Notes under the pieces: generated by a model
Seen by the model: the letters and a program-made list of their open reading frames with translations, nothing else
Databases searched by the model: none
What the model was told of the DNA's origin: nothing
NCBI GenBank assembly: GCA_011037195.1
Contig: JAAEAF010002345.1
Span: forward strand, 1 to 64,000
DNA length: 64,000 nt
Direction of reading: 5' to 3'
Source: Triatoma infestans
Taxonomy: Eukaryota > Arthropoda > Insecta > Hemiptera > Reduviidae
In this document: in pieces, positions 45,057 through 56,684 of the stretch
Position numbering within the stretch: the first letter of the stretch is position 1
Layout of the letters: each line of letters begins with the position of its first letter
Translations under genes and position numbers: made by a program

Positions 45057-46210
45057 AACAAAAAAATAATAAATAAAAAAAATAAAAATAATAATAATAA
45101 TAAAAGAAAATAAGCAATGCAGTTAATAATAATAATAATAACAATAACATATTACTTAAAGGAAGATTATAGAAGGAAAAAGGATTAAAAATAAATAAAT
45201 AAAGAAAGAAAAAAAAAAAACCGTCTCCCAAAGTAACATATAGCATATAATCATTATTTTATATCTTTTGTTTTTCTTTTATAATACAATCATTATTGTT
45301 TTAAGTTATTCTCCTAATTTAATTAAGCATATAATTTCATCAAGTTGCTTTGTAACTAATTCTTTGATATTATTTATTATCTTTGTTTGTTTTTATAAAA
45401 TTGTTGTCTGACAGGTAATTCATGTATTGCTCAATATGAGCGGAGCATGATGTATATGGTAATTAAGAAAAACACACACATACAGAGAAAGTGAGTGGTA
45501 CGCGAAGGGATGGGAGGGAAAGAAAAGGCATGTAAGAGTAAGAGAAAGTAAAAAACACTTTCAAAATTGTTATCTACTTTTCTTCATAAAAAAAAGATGC
45601 ACTTCATAACAAAATATATAAAGAAGATAAATTAAATCTACAAACAGCATGTAAGAATAATTTTTTAATACCATAAATATTTTATGCATTAAAAATGAAA
45701 TCATCTAAAAATCATGCTCCAGAGAGCTGGACAATTTCACAGAAATAACAAAAAATATAAATTTTATAATATACTCGTAAATAAAGGACTATATAAGTTT
45801 GTCCTCACTAATGAACAAACAACTTTCAAAGTTTCATCGATATGATGGACTCTTTCATAGGAAATGGGCTAGCATTAGGAAACACTAAAGTATTTACAAT
45901 TTTTATAATTTAATTGTAGAAAGTAAATGTTTTTAAAAGTTGAATATAAACTACATGTGTATGAAATGAAAAATACTGAAGGAACTTAAATTATTCAATT
46001 TTGGTATCTTGAATTAATGAGCAGAATAATAATACTAAGAACCAGGAGAAATTGTCACTAATTTGTTCTTGGTATAATTGAATTTTTTTTATGTTTAAAT
46101 TTTTAATGCTAAACTTTTGTTTTGAATCTATAAAAATATAATTATAACATGTTTGTCTGTCAGATGATTTATCAGTTTGATTTTAATTGATTTTTGATTA
46201 CTTCATGCAA
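45057..46210. other. A-rich LINE tail and intergenic DNA
   Basis: 45057-45215 is A/AAT-rich ((AAT)n near 45087-45104 and 45124-45142). The rest is AT-rich with no gene. AGAGTAAGAGAAAGTAAAAA at 45534-45553 is a small REP-A end piece. Confidence 0.5.
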
Positions 46211-46215
46211 GACAA

Positions 46216-46970
46216 GAATTTTTACTTTTTTCTTACACTTGTAAGAGGAAATATTGTGATTGTGACAAATTTTAGAAATTGAGTTGTCACCGAAGATACA
46301 TGGTTCTTAGGGCTGGATCACGAAAAAAATTGCAGGACCCCAAACCTTTTTTCCCCTTAAATACCGCCCTCTTATCGTTCCGACACGCAGGATTCGATTT
46401 TCGAAAATCCGTCAATTGAATCTGCGATGTACTGTTTTTTTTTTTTGTTCCACCAGGTTTCCGCATTATTATCCGGAACGGCTGCCAACGATTTCTGTTT
46501 TAACTTTGCGTAGTTTCTACACAAATTAATTCCTGCCAATTTTATTTCAAATATTTTTACAGGAACATTGATTTTTCGATATTTGTGGGGGGATGCTGAA
46601 AAATTCGTGAAACTTCGACTACACTGCCATTGCTAGAATTCCAAATTTGAAGAAAGTTGTTTAACCTGAAGATGCCCACTTTATGGAAGTGGTTTCTGTG
46701 TTTTCTGGAAAATTCTTGAAACGGTTCTAGCATTTTTTTTTTTTTACTTTTATTTGAAACTTCTGGAAAAATGGATATTCGGCGTTTTTTGAAAAATCTT
46801 TGACGTCAGTTTTGAAGTAGTATTTGAAGTGATGTTGGTCTACAATGTGACCACATTCACGTACACTTGTAATTAAAGTTTGGGTAAAAATGCCACGTTA
46901 AAAGCAAATTTGTCAATTATAATTGTAACTACAATCAGAGAAAGCTATGTGAGTACACACTAGATTTTTC
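46216..46970 (+). repeat. REP-A copy, full length, uninterrupted
   Basis: The left end is ACTTTTTTCTTAC-ACTT-GTAAGAGGAAATATTGTGAT (described as two arms). The body includes AATTGAGTTGTCACCG, AGAATTCCAAATTTGAAGAA and TTTGTCAATTATAATT (46911-46926), and the right end is CAGAGAAAGCTATGTGAG...CACACTAGATTTTT. It is about 755 bp. Position 46912-46926 is the empty counterpart of the LINE insertion site at 19180/25102. No coding frame with a domain is seen. Confidence 0.8.
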
Positions 46971-47389
46971 TAGTTAGTGTGCGGCGTGAATTTATATTAA
47001 GTCCCCTACTAGAAATATTTAAATTCTCAAAAATCACAAACTCCATGGCGATTTGCAGACACATTTTATATGGAATGAGAATTTCTTTTCTTACATATTC
47101 ATTATATTGGACCATGGCACTCTCTCCATGCACTCTTTTAAGATCACACAGACAATTAGAAGATGATCTTCGGTGTCCTTTAATTTGCACACTCTCGGGC
47201 TCACATGTCACGCATGATGTGACCAAGTATGTCTTATCGCACTTATTTGGGACAAGTTTAAAAAATTGGCTGTCTATAATTTACATTTTGGTTGCGATGG
47301 AGAGCTTCAGCTTCATCTATGATTAAGGTCAGACATGAAAAATCGCACAGCAGTCCCAGCACTATACCATATATATACGAGTATATACT

Positions 47390-48115
47390 AAAAAATCTGG
47401 TGTAAGACACACACGACTTTCTCTTACTGCAGTTTACAAGAGCAAGAGGCAAGAGTAAGTGGCAACGTTTTTTTCTTACTTATAATTTGTACTAAATGTT
47501 TACTTGTCTTCAATTTTATATCAATGGCAGAATATCACCTTAATAAAATGACTTGTTTGAGGGGGCACCATACACTCTCCCCTCCCTCCCACTTCTTTAA
47601 ATGAAATTGATCGGAAAAAAGTTGCTAATAAAAGTGATAGCCCCTGTTTTCATACTTAGTAACAAATCTAATGAAGTTAGTCGGCGATTTTCTGAATAAA
47701 ATTGTAGAAAACTTAAATTATTCAGTAAAAACGCACTTCCGGACAATCGATTTTCTTCAAGCTCAGAATTTGGAAAACATTTATAATTCTAATTAGTATT
47801 ATTTGGATGATAGAATTGTATAATAAACTAAAATAACACTTTAGAGGAAAATATAACCCCGCCTTGTGAGCCGTCAAAAACCACCTTACATGGATTTTTC
47901 CGAAGAAATGTTTCAACTAAAAGTTGTGGCTCTTTGAATGTATGGGCGATATACTAAGTTTGTAATATAATATCGATATACTAAGTTTAAAGAAAATCGA
48001 TAATCGCCAAATCCGAAAACTCCATTCAGTAAAAAGGTACTTCCGGTTGAAGAATTGTGACGGTACGTTCCTGTCAGATCCCATGATGATAAACAAAGAT
48101 ATCAAACAATGTTTT
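47390..48115 (-). repeat. REP-A copy, reverse orientation
   Basis: It starts AAAAATCTGGTGTAAGACAC then ACACGACTTTCTCTTACTG (47391-47428), contains AACGCACTTCCGGACAATCG and GGTACTTCCGGTTGAAGAAT, and ends near 48115 without a left-end hairpin. Confidence 0.8.
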
Positions 48116-48119
48116 CTCT

Positions 48120-48590
48120 GGGGCTGGTGTAAATAGTTTCTTTTCTTAACTCTTTCATTTCACCCGATTAACTAGGAAATTCATTGCTACCTGTAAGAAA
48201 TGCATTCTTTCTTGGGAACGGATGTTTTGTTGCCATCCAACCACTCTCTCCTTGATCCTTTATTCCTCCCACATAATCTGTCGCTAGCTGCCAATCAGCC
48301 TTTCCTGGAATTGGTGTTAGTCGCCAGTTATCCGTTTTCTTCAGATTTACCTTAGGTTAGCTACACAAAACACGAAAACACACACACAGTATTAAACTGT
48401 AGTACTATATAAATCATTCCTTGTTTAATGTTCCATTTTAGATAGTTTACAATATAATATTCAACTAAATTGAATGTAGATAGTGTAATCAGAATCTGTC
48501 GGATATGTTTCAAATTTGTTTAACAGAACTATAAAAATATTACAAATCAATATGTTTTTTTCTGGAGTATGTTCAGGCTGGAACCTCCAA
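48120..48590. other. Intergenic, no gene seen
   Basis: A slightly GC-richer stretch at 48180-48360 with no open frame of note, then AT-rich DNA. Confidence 0.5.
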
Positions 48591-48593
48591 CAA

Positions 48594-49372
48594 AAAATCT
48601 GGTGTGAAACACTCAACGACTTTTTTTCAGACAGTTAATACAATTAAGTGTGGTCTGTGTGTTGTCAGGTTTAATATTTAAATCTGATTAATATCATATG
48701 GAATATAGAATCGTGTATTAAATTAATACAGCGCTTTAGAGGAAAGCTTACTCCCTTAAATGAAATTTCCAGAGAAATGTTAGAAGTAAAAGTTGTAACT
48801 GTTTGAATTGGTAGCTGATGTAACAAGTTTAAAGAAAATCGTTGGAGCCATTTTGCAAAGAACTGAAAAGCTTATTCAATAAAGTGGACCTTCCCGTTAG
48901 CGACTGTGACCAAAAATTTATTAACGTTTTTGAGATATGCTGTTAAAAATCATTTTTGCGGACTCATGACAACTAAAAATATGTATGTCCGGTGAGAATT
49001 TAAAATGTGAATATCCGGTGAGAATTCAAAATGTGCATACCGGTGAGAACTCAAAATGTGTATATCTGGTGAGAACTCAAAATGTGTATATCTGGTGACA
49101 ATTCAAAATGTGTATATCTGATGACAATTCAAAATGTGTATATCTGATGACAATTCAAAATGTGTATACCGGTGAGAACTCAAAATGTGTATATCTGGTG
49201 AGAACTCAAAATGTGTATATCTGGTGACAATTCAAAATGTGTATATCTGGTGACAATTCAAAATGTGTATATCTGATGACAATTCAAAATGTGTATATCC
49301 GGTGAAAACTCGATATCGAATGTTTGGCAGTTTTTTGTGATATATTTTCTCTTGACACTAATGAGAAAGTAA
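48594..49372 (-). repeat. REP-A copy, full length, with internal minisatellite
   Basis: The reversed right end AAAATCTGGTGTGAAACACTC is at 48594-48614 and the left-end block ATTTTCTCTTGACACTAATG followed by AGAAAGTAAAA at 49341-49372. Between them the CCGGTGAAAACTC block has been multiplied into a 26-bp tandem array. Confidence 0.8.
48975..49311. repeat. 26-bp minisatellite, ~13 copies
   Basis: Units of the type AAAATGTGTATATCTGGTGA plus CAATTC follow head to tail without spacers. Early and late units read TCCGGTGAGAA / TCCGGTGAAAAC, which is the single-copy REP-A block; inner units read TCTGGTGACAA or TCTGATGACAA. The array therefore arose inside the repeat. Confidence 0.93.
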
Positions 49373-49379
49373 AAACTTA

Positions 49380-50605
49380 CTGTGCTATGATATAGTCAGT
49401 GGTTGATAAGTATGTATTATGATGTAATCATGGTCGATAAATATGTATTATGATATCATCAGTGGACGATAAGTACTGCATAATTTCCATAAACTTATTG
49501 TTCAGTTTAAACTGTGAGAAGTGCAAAAGCAAACTGTTGAGAGATTGTTCCATACAAATTGTCAATGCAGTGATTCTCAGTTTCAGTAGCGGTTTACTCT
49601 TGGGACGAACCAAATATAAACATGACTTAGTAGGTGGAGAGTGTTGTTATTTGGAAGGCTGTTTTGGTTTGAAGATTGTTGTGAGCGCTTATGTTGGGGG
49701 GCTGGCGACTTGTTGGGGGGCGGTGAGTTTGCGCGCTGCATGCCGCCCCTCAGACAGTGCTAGCCGACTGACCGCTTCCACAGTCAGTCCTCCGTAGTCA
49801 TTTCTCGTTTCTCCATCCAACGTCTTCTCTCTCTCACTCTCTCTCTTTCTCTTTCTTTCTGTAACTTACTATTTCCCTAATTATCACCTTTCTCTCTAAA
49901 TAACCATCTTTGTCAATATTTTATCTTATGCATTTCTCTTCTTTTACTAAATTCTCTCAGTAACTTTGTAGTATTTCTTTAATATAGAAGACTTAACCAA
50001 AATCATATTTCATTCGAATAATCATTTGTAATAACCAGACACATAACTGATAAAAGGAAATCAAAATATAATTAAATTTATGCATCGATTTTCTTTTGTA
50101 AATCTTTTTCGGTCAGTTGACAAATATTTAATTATTTTATGACGTATATGATGGTAGTTCTGTCCGGGGTTGTAAGTAGTTCCGTGTGTGTATGTGAGAT
50201 GTGCACTAAAAGTGATGCAACTTGTGCATTCTTTTTCAGTGTCTTAGTGTTTTCAGTGTGCAAACAATTAACACAGTCAAATCTCACTGATTTCCAGTAA
50301 ACTAAATACAATACACTAATTATAATGATACTCACAACCTAAATAATAAAGGAGGAAGGTATCAATTTTTACATTTTATTTATTTGTATTGTAATATTAT
50401 AATTGGGTATTGTAAACAATAATAACAGCCTCAGTTATTATATATGTAGGTGAATCCATGTGACCCTCTATACACCTGTCTCATCGGCCTTCTTTGCACT
50501 TCTCAATATCACTGTTTCCTTTGTTGCCTGTTAATTAATGCATTATTCCTTCATTGTATTTGATCATTCTTGCTTTAATATATTTCTATTAAATGTAAGT
50601 AAATT
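49380..50605. other. Intergenic; includes a GC-rich patch and CT tract
   Basis: Three diverged AGTGGTTGATAAGTATGTATTATGAT-type units of about 35-45 bp lie near 49399-49482. A GC-rich patch at about 49660-49800 (GGGGGGCTGGCGACTTG and GCGCGCTGCATGCCGCCCC) stands out from the AT-rich flanks and is followed by a CT-rich tract at 49826-49860. A 115-codon open frame (49450-49797) covers the patch without a recognisable domain. No gene is supported beyond that. Confidence 0.5.
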
Positions 50606-50607
50606 AT

Positions 50608-50820
50608 AATCTTTAAAATTAAAAAAAGATGTTTATATGGCCATGACCAGAAGAGGTTTTTAAGGAAAAAAAAATTCTTTATCGTACAAATCCTTCTTCT
50701 ACTCAAAAGAGCTCCTGAAAGAGCCCCAATGGCACCGAAACGTAGAGCACATAAAGAATTTTTTCTTTAAAAAACTGCTCTGGCCATTGCCGTATAACAT
50801 CTCTTTATAATTTTAAGATC
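50608..50820. repeat. Foldback with a hammerhead-like motif in the loop
   Basis: The left arm 50608-50682 and right arm 50751-50820 are imperfect reverse complements (for example ATTCTTTAT with ATAAAGAAT, and GATGTTTATATGGCCATG with GGCCATTGCCGTATAACATC). A related arm sits at 9437-9500. The loop holds the motif listed next. Confidence 0.8.
50711..50748 (+). ncRNA. Hammerhead-like motif, degenerate
   Basis: GCTC (50711-50714) pairs exactly with GAGC (50745-50748). Between them are CTGAAAGA, GCC-CCAAT-GGC (stem II-like), AC, CGAAAC and GTA. The core has one extra A compared with CUGANGA and an extra base pair step, so it may be a decayed ribozyme. Confidence 0.35.
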
Positions 50821-50995
50821 TGACGATTTGGAAACGTATCTCCTTGCAGTTAAATTAATTTGGAACTTCTTTAATGAAACGAAGAAATAAGTATGATACA
50901 CACATATTTATTTATTTATATATTAATAATTTATTCTTTTATATATTTATGTATTAATTTTAACACAAAAATAATAATAAATAATAGTAATACGT

Positions 50996-51224
50996 GAAGG
51001 GAATAGCTAAGTTGTTAACGTACTGAACTCCCACGCGAAGGAACCGGGTTCGAGTCCAGCTGCCCTTAGATTTTCGCTTTCTAGGAGCCTCTACAACTCG
51101 CTGTCCGGTGATGGGCAATGTTGTCCTGCTTGGAGCCCGGCTGTGCATTGGAGAAGGCTCCGGGGGGCACAATAGATCTTTCAAGTCGCAGTGCAATAAT
51201 CCCCTACAACAATCTACAATCTAC
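50996..51224 (+). repeat. tRNA-derived SINE
   Basis: The head GAAGGGAATAGCTAAGTTG has an A-box-like TAGCTAAGTTG (51004-51014) and a clear B box GGTTCGAGTCC (51047-51057), the internal RNA polymerase III promoter spaced as in a tRNA. AAGGG near the start pairs with CCCTT at 51063-51067 as a worn acceptor stem. The anticodon arm does not fold well. A GC-rich body follows and the end is a short ACAATCT repeat. SINEs depend on a LINE's RT for mobility; which LINE is not shown here. Confidence 0.7.
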
Positions 51225-51529
51225 GTTTACACCATAATCGTTAATTAATTTATTTCTTCGTTTCATTGCTTTAAATTAGATCCCCAAGCCCCTTGGCAAT
51301 GGTCTTTTAGAATAATAACGTTCCCTTTTATATCACAGTCTGACAATCACTTAGCAAGTGTTAATGATTAAAGTTTATTTACATTGGGCTAGTATTTCTT
51401 CCTTTAATTGCTACGTTTGTTTGTGACACTTTTTGATTTAGAAGAAGCTATGAGTGACTGGGCAGTGTGGAGTGTAGAACCATATTGGAACCGCTATACT
51501 TCATAATTAACTCTTATACGAGATATAAG

Positions 51530-52095
51530 GCGACCGTGTCAGAATTTTTGCAATTGATTTTTCACCCAAAATGCATATTTAATGTCCGCTCAGTAAGAAG
51601 TATTTTTTTAGGGAATGACATGTGTATGTGTGTGCGAGTGTGTATGTATGAACCCCAAAACTCAATAAAGAAAAATGATATTCCTCTAGAGGATCCGACA
51701 GGAAGTTATTGGCCAAAATCTGTAACCCGGAATTACAAGATATTGAAAGGTTTTCTTTTTTCTGCCATATTCTCTAAACTTGTTGCAATGATTTTCTTTA
51801 AACTTTATTACAAATATGCAAGTCTATCACTTTTGTGTGATAATGTTTGGCAAGATTGATTTAGAGAGGTTGTGAAAAGGAATGACGTTAAGCTTGTCTC
51901 TGCCAATTGTATGCATTGTTCAGACCTACCATCTTTATAATTTTCTAAAATTTCGAGTTTGAATACTAGTTACCGAAAGGGTGCATTTCTTAAACTGTTT
52001 TTTTCCTTCACTTTTCTGTGATTTTCCTCAAACCATTTTAAACTTTGAAAATGCATCACTTATGTAAAGACTATCTTTGTTGCTTGAAACTTGTA
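51530..52095 (+). repeat. REP-A copy, diverged
   Basis: GTCAGAATTTTTGCAATTGA, TTTTTCACCC, a GT-rich run (51619-51645), ATCCGACAGGAAGTTATTGG and TTCTCTAAACTTGTTGCAAT blocks occur in family order. Confidence 0.65.
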
Positions 52096-52099
52096 TCCC

Positions 52100-53225
52100 C
52101 TAGAACATTCTCCATCTGTATACCACTGAAGGGCAACTAGTTATTTAATAAGAATTCCACTTTAACAAATATTCGTCATTTAAAACTTGAAAAGCAAGAG
52201 AAAATGGAGCAATGTTCTTCCCATGTCTTTTAAGTTTTCGTCATTCGCTTTTAAAGTTTTCTTTGTAATTCAGTCTTTTAATAAAAACAATTACATTGAA
52301 ATGCCCTAAAATTAGCTGATTATTAATAATGATGTGGCAGTGTTGAGCGGTGAAAAGGGTACACTCAGAGTAGACAAGGGTATAGACAGAGTAGAGAGCG
52401 AGATAAGATTGTATGTCAGTGTGTGTATACCACCTTGCTTATCAAACTATTGCTCCTTTATTTAATAGCCGTCCTTTTTCTAACTTAATGTTTTCTTTTA
52501 GTTGCCCTCTTTCCCATTATCTGTTTATTTTGCCATTTTGAACCTGTCTTAGCAAATGTTTCAGAACATTTAAAGGAATAATAAAAAAGAAGTCTTAATA
52601 GTATGCGATGAAAAACTTTCCTTTATTAAATTTGTTTTAATAAAAATTTTGTTTCATGCCCGTTTCAGGTCAAGCAAACTGCACAAACTTTACTATGCTA
52701 ATCCAATAGTTTACATGAAACATAAACCTCAAAATAATACAAATTCCTTCCATAAGTCTATGCCATTGCGCACAGTAAGTGTTTAGTTTTTATGTACAGT
52801 ATTTTTATTAATCGCAGTGATCGCTCTAAAAATAGGAAAACTTTATTTAGGAAATATAAATAAACGACCAATTTCGGAGTTGAATTTCATTTTAAAAGGT
52901 ATTATTATATAAATCCATATCTCGACATATACACAGACAAGTTCCCAGAAAATCGTGAAAATCGAAATCGCGTAATTGAAATTTAAAAATCATACAAATT
53001 CAAAAAGAAATTTACGTAAATGATACCCGAAACTCGTTTACAACTGGATGAAGTCGTACAATCCGCATAAACTGATACCAGTGAAAAGATACAGATTTTT
53101 TTAAAGGCTTACGGAAATATTAAGTCATCTTTAAAACAAAAAACTACATTATTTATTATGTACGCAGATTATACATTATATTAGCTCAGAAACATTAATA
53201 CATATTTAAACTAAATAGGTTCAGA
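52100..53225. other. Intergenic, no gene seen
   Basis: AT-rich DNA with no domain-bearing frame. A GTAGACA.GGGTA/ATAGACAGAGTAGA repeat-like patch lies at 52367-52398. Confidence 0.5.
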
Positions 53226-53229
53226 GATA

Positions 53230-53640
53230 TATTAATATTTATTTTCTGGACATAAATTATGTATTTGTTTTCTCTGTTGAGGTAAATAATATGTTTTAGC
53301 GAATGGTATGTGTGTGTGTTTTAAACAAATATCTCAATTAACGAAAAATCGCATGAAGTTCAAACTTGGGTTCCGTTTAGGTACTTGCACCGCATCTGAC
53401 ACGAGGTTTCGGGCAAAATCCATCGACCGGAAGTGCGACCTAACAATATGGATTTTTCAGTTTATAGCGATTTTGTCAAAAAACGACTACAACAATTTGC
53501 TTTAAACTTGGCACTCCATCTACACACCTACATACCTAATACCTCCATACCTACACACCTAAATACCTAGAAATTGTATTTGAAACGTTTTTGCGGGAAA
53601 AAGATTTTTTCGGAGTTTTGCGGACTTGTGGCGTTGAATG
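53230..53640 (+). repeat. REP-A copy, 5' half
   Basis: TTTAGCGAATGGTATGTGTG, AAAAATCGCATGAAGTTCAA, TTCCGTTTAGGTACTTGCAC, ATCGACCGGAAGTGCGACCT and TTGAAACGTTTTTGCGGG occur in order; this is one of the least diverged copies in this part of the family. Confidence 0.8.
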
Positions 53641-54180
53641 TTATGTAATATAAGGTTGATTGAAAATTATTGGCTCTCTCTGCACTTCCATACCGGCTTG
53701 GGTTGGTATGTGCTAATTCCCCCCCCCCACCTCATATGTTTGGACAGATAAGTTATATAGTTTTACTAAAAATGTTGAAACTAGAAATTCAAATGTTCAA
53801 AATCGGACACGATTGAGGGTACGGGCTGTTTTAGCAGCCAAGGAAGGTCGAAGTTCAAGTGTGAAAAATAGTCATCTAATAAGCACCTTCTATCATCATC
53901 CACGTTTTTCTCACACCGTTATTATATTGTACCGTTAACACAAAATAACCTTTTAAGGAAAATCCAGGTTTGAACATAATTTAATAATTGAAATGCTATT
54001 AATTGGATTATGAGAGTGTTCCACGCCCACTGTTTTTTATTCTATTATTAGGTCTAGGTCCCACTGTTAGCAACATTATTTTAATTGGATGATGTACTTT
54101 TGACAGCGCTTTTAAATCTATTTCTTTTAAAAGAACTGGATTTAAATGGATGCCACATTTTACAGTTATTTCATTTAGAT
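53641..54180. other. Intergenic, no gene seen
   Basis: AT-rich DNA with a C-run at 53720-53730 and no coding signal. Confidence 0.45.
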
Positions 54181-54184
54181 ATTT

Positions 54185-54700
54185 ATCCTGTGTGAAACAC
54201 TCGCACAACTTTCTTTGACGGAATTATTATAATTCTATTTGAACATTTACCTTCAAACATGTAATTTAAACGGTTAATTAGCTTCATGAAAATAAATATA
54301 CCTAATTATAAATATACCTGGTAATTATAGATAACACCTGGTAGGGAAAAAGCAAAAACTTGGTCACTTTTAGAGATATCACTTGTAGGGATTTTATCTG
54401 AATCTGGCTACATGGATGGTACCGACCGCGTGGCTCCAGGCTTTCAAAAGCCTAATTTAGAAATTGTCAAGTGTATATTCCCTTAAACATCAGTGTTTCC
54501 GAAAAAATGTTTCAAATGAGATAGACAAGTTTAAATCGCGCGTTAAGCATTTCAAATTTAATAAAAATCGCTATGGCTGTTTTTGGGACAATTAAAAAAA
54601 AATATGGAAAACGGATTCTGTGAGGATGCATTGTATCCATTGTTAGTTAACCGATTTCTTTAAACTTGGAATTTTAGTAAAGCTGCCAGTATTATAATAT
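54185..54700 (-). repeat. REP-A copy, reverse orientation, diverged
   Basis: TGTGTGAAACACTCGCACAAC then TTTCTTTGACG (54190-54220), TTCCCTTAAACATCAGTGTTT and CCGAAAAAATGTTTCAAATG occur in reversed family order. Confidence 0.65.
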
Positions 54701-55170
54701 TAAGAATTATACATTTCCAGAAGTGACACTTTAGAAGAAGTCACATGTTGCACCTCCCGCACAATACTCCAGAAATACATGTTCCTGGATAAATGTTCCA
54801 TAACAAATGTAATAACAAAATTGGTTATCAATTGGTCCCATTGATGCTCTTCTTTTGGAGCTCTGCAGAATTTATTGGAGAAAAGGTACATTATTGTACA
54901 GTATTGAGATGAAGAAAAAGTGCATAGATTTATAACAAATAAAAGAAAAATTGAAAATAAAGAAACATTAACAGACCAGATTGAGTATAAGATATTAAAA
55001 ACAAGAAATAACAGAGAAGTGACAGTTAATTAAATGAAAAAATATTAACAATAAGAGAAAATAAATAAGATAAAGATACCTTAATGGTAGGAGAGAAGTG
55101 TACGATGAGATTGAAATGAAGAGTGTTTAAAAAATAAAAAATAAAACTGTTAAAAGGTGGGAGGATAAGA
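54700..55170. other. Intergenic, A-rich
   Basis: 54900-55170 is A/GA-rich on the plus strand. No gene is seen. Confidence 0.45.
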
Positions 55171-55174
55171 AAAA

Positions 55175-56200
55175 TGTTTATGGTGCGCCGCGGCAATTTC
55201 AAATTTCGCTTGACAAGCCTATTATCGTCTATGAATGTCAACATCCAGCAGACTTTCCAGTTATTAATGTGGACCTAAACATAGATTTTGACATGGTTAT
55301 CTTTACAGACGGATGATGACTCTGTCGGATATGTTTTCGCTGTATTTAAAAATGAAGAAACTCCAACTGAAATGAAATTCAGGCTAGACCAAAATATAGG
55401 CTGTGGTCAAAATGTTAGAATTGCTACGGATAGTCGTGTTTCCATAGATTCAATAAGAAACGCCAGTAACCACCTTCTTGTATGGGGGCAGTTTATCTAG
55501 ACTCCCAAATCGTTGCCTCATGTTCATGTTCATGGGTGAAGGCTCAAGTAGGAACGGCTGGAAATGAATTGCGCATCAACTGGCAAAGCTCGTTTCTAGG
55601 GATTGCGCCCTCTTCAGCAGTCTTCGCAGGTTTCCTTTGTCACCCGTAAAAGAATGGATAAGTCAGCATAGCTTGAAGAAATAGAAACAGCCTGGCATAG
55701 CTCATTGACTGGCCAGCTAACTAGGGAGTTCTTACCCTCTGTTTGAAGCCGTCTTCGTATGGAACAAGTAAGAACTGACTTCAGATTCACCCAGCTCCTT
55801 TCCGGGCATGGAAAAATGGCTGCCTGTTTACATTGACTAGACATTGTTGCAAACCTTGCTAATTCTGCGATCGGATCTCACCGCAGAAAGTAGATCATTT
55901 ATTGTTTGTATGCACAAGCACCCTTCCTGCGTGGCAGGAACTCCTGCAGCATCTAGTAACTCAAGGCTGGCCTCCTACAAAATCTACTCTACTATAGCCT
56001 CAATTCTTTTCTGAATTTGTAAAATTCATAGTCGAAATCTTCAAATTTCTAGAAAGTTAGATTTTACATTCGTTTGTGTAATTTGGGTAAATTATGCGCT
56101 TTTTGTGTGTTTGCGTTTGTGTGTGGAGAAAAGAGTGTTCATATATTCACTAAATTATGAAACATGTAAATTAAGGCCACTTTTCATCTTTCAGTCAACA
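55175..56200 (+). pseudogene. 5'-truncated R1-like LINE: RNase H and C-terminal tail
   Basis: The frame reads FGAPRQFQISLDKPIIVYEC, ADFPVINVDLNIDFDMVIF and TDG, then stops and shifts into DDSVGYVFAVF, IATDSRVSIDSI and, in further frames, SWVKAQVGTAGNE, LTREFLPSV and TQLLSGHGKMAACLH. This is the same order as in the 40.4-kb element and the 39.3-kb fragment. At least four disruptions are present. The 3' part beyond 56050 is non-coding with a GT-rich stretch. Confidence 0.75.
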
Positions 56201-56680
56201 ATTCTAACGTCTGCTAATAGACAATTTAACGTTCTTGCTTCTGTCACTTCCTTCCACGAAAACTAATATACTCAATATACTTATCACATTCAGGAACTCA
56301 GTAGTGTTCAGACCAGTGGAGCGATGTATTAAACAGAAAAAACACACATATACACACACAATATTTTTAAAGAAAAAATAATACTCCAGATATATCTGCC
56401 TATATGAACTCATATTTATCTTGTAAATAGTAAATTAAAGACGAGTTTATTATTTTTTACTTGGTCTTTTAGAATTTAGTTATTTCTCTCCAATATTTTC
56501 TGTGGCAGCTAGGACATAAGTCTTATAATGAAGTTGAATAAATCATAATAGCGTATTTTGTTTCGGAGATTCGAGGAGGTGACAGTAGATAGGAATCATC
56601 TACCTCAAGTGCCCGTATTTCGACAGAATTTCCATAAGTTAATATGAATTTTCATTAGTCTATAATGTTGACACTAGTAC
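56200..56680. other. Intergenic, no gene seen
   Basis: AT-rich DNA without recognisable features. Confidence 0.45.
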
Positions 56681-56684
56681 AAGT

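Noticed and set aside
48975..49311. CRISPR-like array of 26-bp repeats
   Set aside because: Units abut without spacers, vary in sequence and derive from an interspersed repeat in a eukaryotic genome.
49450..49797. 115-codon frame as a gene
   Set aside because: No domain, its start lies in repeated AT-rich sequence, and the frame crosses a likely splice-donor-like word; kept only as a GC-rich patch.
51000..51072. Functional tRNA gene
   Set aside because: A and B boxes are present but the anticodon arm does not fold, the acceptor stem has mismatches, and a SINE body and repeat tail follow.
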